This document shows positions 62,478 to 64,000 of a DNA stretch of 64,000 nt, in pieces; position 1 is the first letter of the stretch, and the number at the start of each line of letters is the position of its first letter. The notes under the pieces are model-generated. The model was not told where the DNA came from. It was given only the letters and a program-made list of their open reading frames with translations, and searched no databases. The DNA comes from DATGUP01 sp035301265. GTDB lineage: Bacteria; Bacillota; Bacilli; Bacillales; Amphibacillaceae. A program made the position numbers and the translations under genes. The stretch lies in assembly GCA_035301265.1 (NCBI GenBank), contig DATGUP010000011.1:7572-71571 (forward strand), given 5' to 3'.

Positions 62478-63693
62478 AAGCACGTATCATATTGTGTGGA
62501 TCAATGACAAACTTTTTCGATACCCCACCATCAAACGCCTTGTAGCCTTCCGGCGCCTCATCGAGTGAAATGACCGTTGCGTTAACCGCTTTGGCAATTT
62601 GTGCTTTTTCGCTTAAAATCGCCTTCATTAAATCCCGGTGATAACGCATGACAGGGGTTTGCCCAGTGACAAAGGTATGCGCCTTGGCAAAGCCGAGCCC
62701 GAAGCGGATTTTCAGTGTCCCTTCTTTTGCATCAGCATCGATAGCGCCCGGATCACCCGTCACATACAACCCCGGAATCCCCAGCCGTCCGCCGGCACGC
62801 GTTATATCCATAATAGCATTCAACACCGCAGCCGGAGCCTCACCGGCATTGGCGCCGTGTCCGCTCGCTTCAAAGCCGACCGCATCGATTGCACAATCGA
62901 CTTCTGGAATGCCAAGAATCTGTTCAATTTGTTCACCGACATCATCATGCTCGCGCAAATTGATGGTTTCACAGCCAAAGCTGCGCGCCTGTGCGAGCCG
63001 TTCTTCAATCAAATCACCGACAATCACAACCGAAGCCCCCAAAATTTGTGCCGCATGCGCCGCCGCCAAACCAACCGGGCCCGCACCTGCGACATACACG
63101 GTCGATCCCGTGCGCACCCCCGCGCTGTAGGCCCCGTGATAGCCAGTCGGGAAAATATCCGACAGCATCGTCAGATCAAGGATTTTTTCCATCGCCTGCT
63201 CCTTGTCCGGAAACTTCAGCAGCTGGAAATCCGCATACGGCACCATGACATACTCGGATTGTCCGCCGACCCAGCCGCCCATATCGACATAGCCATATGC
63301 TGAGCCCGGCCGGTCGGGATTTACATTCAGGCAAATATGTGTATCCTGCTTTCGGCAATTCTCACACCGCCCGCATGCAATATTAAACGGAACCGATACG
63401 AGATCGCCCTTTTCGATAAATTCTACATCACGGCCGACTTCAATGACTTCCCCTGTAATTTCATGCCCCAGCACAAGACCGCTCGGTGCTGTCGTCCGCC
63501 CCCTCACCATATGTTGGTCGCTGCCGCAAATGTTTGTTGCCACAACTTTCAATATCACCCCGTGGTTGCACTTTCTGCCCACATTCAGCGGATTGACCCC
63601 TGGCCCGTCCCGCAAAACCAGATCGGGAAACCCAATGTCTCTAACCTCAACTTCACCCGGACCGACATATGCCACAGCTCTATTGCTCGCCAA
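62476..63693 (-). CDS. fdhA: Glutathione-independent formaldehyde dehydrogenase (zinc alcohol dehydrogenase family)
   Basis: The 405-residue protein matches FdhA/formaldehyde dismutase: VVATNICGSDQHMVRGRT with a catalytic-zinc Cys and His, LGHEITGEVIEVG, the structural-zinc loop IACGRCENCRKQDTHIC, and the NAD fold VAGAGPVGLAAAHAAQIL. It oxidises formaldehyde or other short aldehydes without glutathione, with tightly bound NAD. The longest frame starts 39 codons earlier, but AAAGGAGTGG precedes TTG 63693 and gives the family start. The coding sequence is markedly GC-rich compared with the rest of the window, which hints at horizontal acquisition. Confidence 0.92.
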   Translation of the reverse strand: MASNRAVAYVGPGEVEVRDIGFPDLVLRDGPGVNPLNVGRKCNHGVILKVVATNICGSDQHMVRGRTTAPSGLVLGHEITGEVIEVGRDVEFIEKGDLVSVPFNIACGRCENCRKQDTHICLNVNPDRPGSAYGYVDMGGWVGGQSEYVMVPYADFQLLKFPDKEQAMEKILDLTMLSDIFPTGYHGAYSAGVRTGSTVYVAGAGPVGLAAAHAAQILGASVVIVGDLIEERLAQARSFGCETINLREHDDVGEQIEQILGIPEVDCAIDAVGFEASGHGANAGEAPAAVLNAIMDITRAGGRLGIPGLYVTGDPGAIDADAKEGTLKIRFGLGFAKAHTFVTGQTPVMRYHRDLMKAILSEKAQIAKAVNATVISLDEAPEGYKAFDGGVSKKFVIDPHNMIRA

Positions 63694-63977
63694 CTGAACC
63701 ACTCCTTTAAAATGGTGTCGTGACAAATTGCCGTTGCGTACATTAACTGTAATGTTATAATAGATATTTACTTTCTGAGTTTTCCCTATAATATTTATAT
63801 TTATGGACATATATGATTATGATAAGGATTGATTTGATTTTCGAGTTAATATTCGGATAGAGAGTGTAAAATATTTTGTGTAAATAGAAATGCACTAAAT
63901 AATGTTCATAGAAAAAGGAAGACCCTTTCTGTAGAATAAAGTTAGCCTACTAAATCCACAGAAAAGAGGTCTTCCCT
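63694..63977. other. Upstream region of fdhA and possible insertion-sequence edge
   Basis: The left part is AT-rich and must carry the fdhA promoter. At 63917-63932 and 63958-63975 GGAAGACC-CTTTCTGT and its near complement form an inverted repeat just before a new ATG, as often seen at the 5' end of an insertion sequence. Its outer boundary cannot be fixed because the element runs out of the window. Confidence 0.4.
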
Positions 63978-64000
63978 ATGAATCATCTTACTACAGATTT
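63978..64000 (+). CDS. Start of a possible transposase gene, cut by the window edge
   Basis: ATG at 63978 follows AAAGAGG and opens MNHLTTD before the window ends. The context (inverted repeat in front, sharp change from the fdhA region) suggests a transposase, but seven codons cannot prove it. Confidence 0.3.

Noticed and set aside
62638..63303. Long plus-strand frames opposite fdhA
   Set aside because: They are antisense shadows caused by the high GC content of fdhA; no start signals or motifs.
1..64000. tRNA, rRNA, CRISPR, prophage or integrase genes
   Set aside because: None was recognised on reading both strands; no repeat-spacer pattern and no phage structural genes are present.

Overview
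The window looks like chromosomal DNA of a Gram-positive, endospore-forming member of the Bacillaceae. The grounds are strong AGGAGG-type ribosome binding sites, frequent TTG and GTG starts, lipobox lipoproteins, a CotA-type laccase, a GlpP antiterminator, the DUF1659/DUF2922/YvrJ small-protein trio, CcpA-type cre sites and Bacillus-style two-component systems. Species cannot be fixed from the sequence. Almost everything is carbohydrate or polyol uptake and catabolism, so this reads as a sugar-utilisation region rather than a phage or island with integration functions. No rRNA, tRNA, CRISPR array or complete insertion sequence was seen.

Layout. 1-4.8 kb: tail of an NlpC/P60 hydrolase, the YvrJ/DUF2922/DUF1659 cluster, a small unknown gene, an EamA transporter, an AEC transporter and a Hol_Tox-type peptide locus. 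4.8-9.9 kb (minus strand): a GntR-controlled tagatose-6-phosphate operon (gntR, agaS, lacC, lacD, SIS protein) with two matching predicted operators. 10.2-19.0 kb (minus strand): ABC sugar importer, DUF6903 peptide, ROK kinase, GH112 galactosyl-N-acetylhexosamine phosphorylase, Gfo/Idh/MocA oxidoreductase and TauE-like exporter, with a divergent AraC regulator. 20.2-25.4 kb (plus strand): galK, galE, galT and galM. Together these encode a nearly complete non-PTS route for galacto-N-biose or lacto-N-biose type disaccharides: import, phosphorolysis to galactose-1-phosphate plus N-acetylhexosamine, Leloir conversion of the galactose half, and tagatose-pathway breakdown of the amino-sugar half. 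An N-acetylhexosamine-6-phosphate deacetylase is the one step not encoded here.

25.6-34.3 kb: a ROK/XylR repressor, whose probable operator motif recurs at the galK promoter; a second ABC sugar importer with a consensus cre site; and a three-protein sensor system (membrane-anchored sugar-binding protein, YesM-type kinase, YesN-type regulator). 34.5-41.3 kb, visibly AT-rich: a secreted GDPD with a C-terminal FIMAH-like domain, GlpP, a HAD-IIA phosphatase and an AfuA-type ABC transporter with a large terminator-like leader hairpin. This is a candidate GlpP-controlled system for glycerophosphodiesters or phosphorylated polyols. 42-48 kb: a third ABC importer, a LacI regulator with palindromic operators, and a cytoplasmic GDPD.

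48.3-64 kb: PhoU and a Na/Pi cotransporter; a PLP amino-acid deaminase/aldolase-like enzyme overlapping a D-arabinono-lactone-oxidase-like flavoprotein, followed by CotA; dhaKLM; divergent murR-murQ-murP for N-acetylmuramic acid; a glycerol facilitator; a GC-rich glutathione-independent formaldehyde dehydrogenase; and what may be the edge of an insertion sequence at the right end. Three short gene relics (MFS, GPH symporter, Cof-type HAD) show ongoing gene loss between the catabolic modules.
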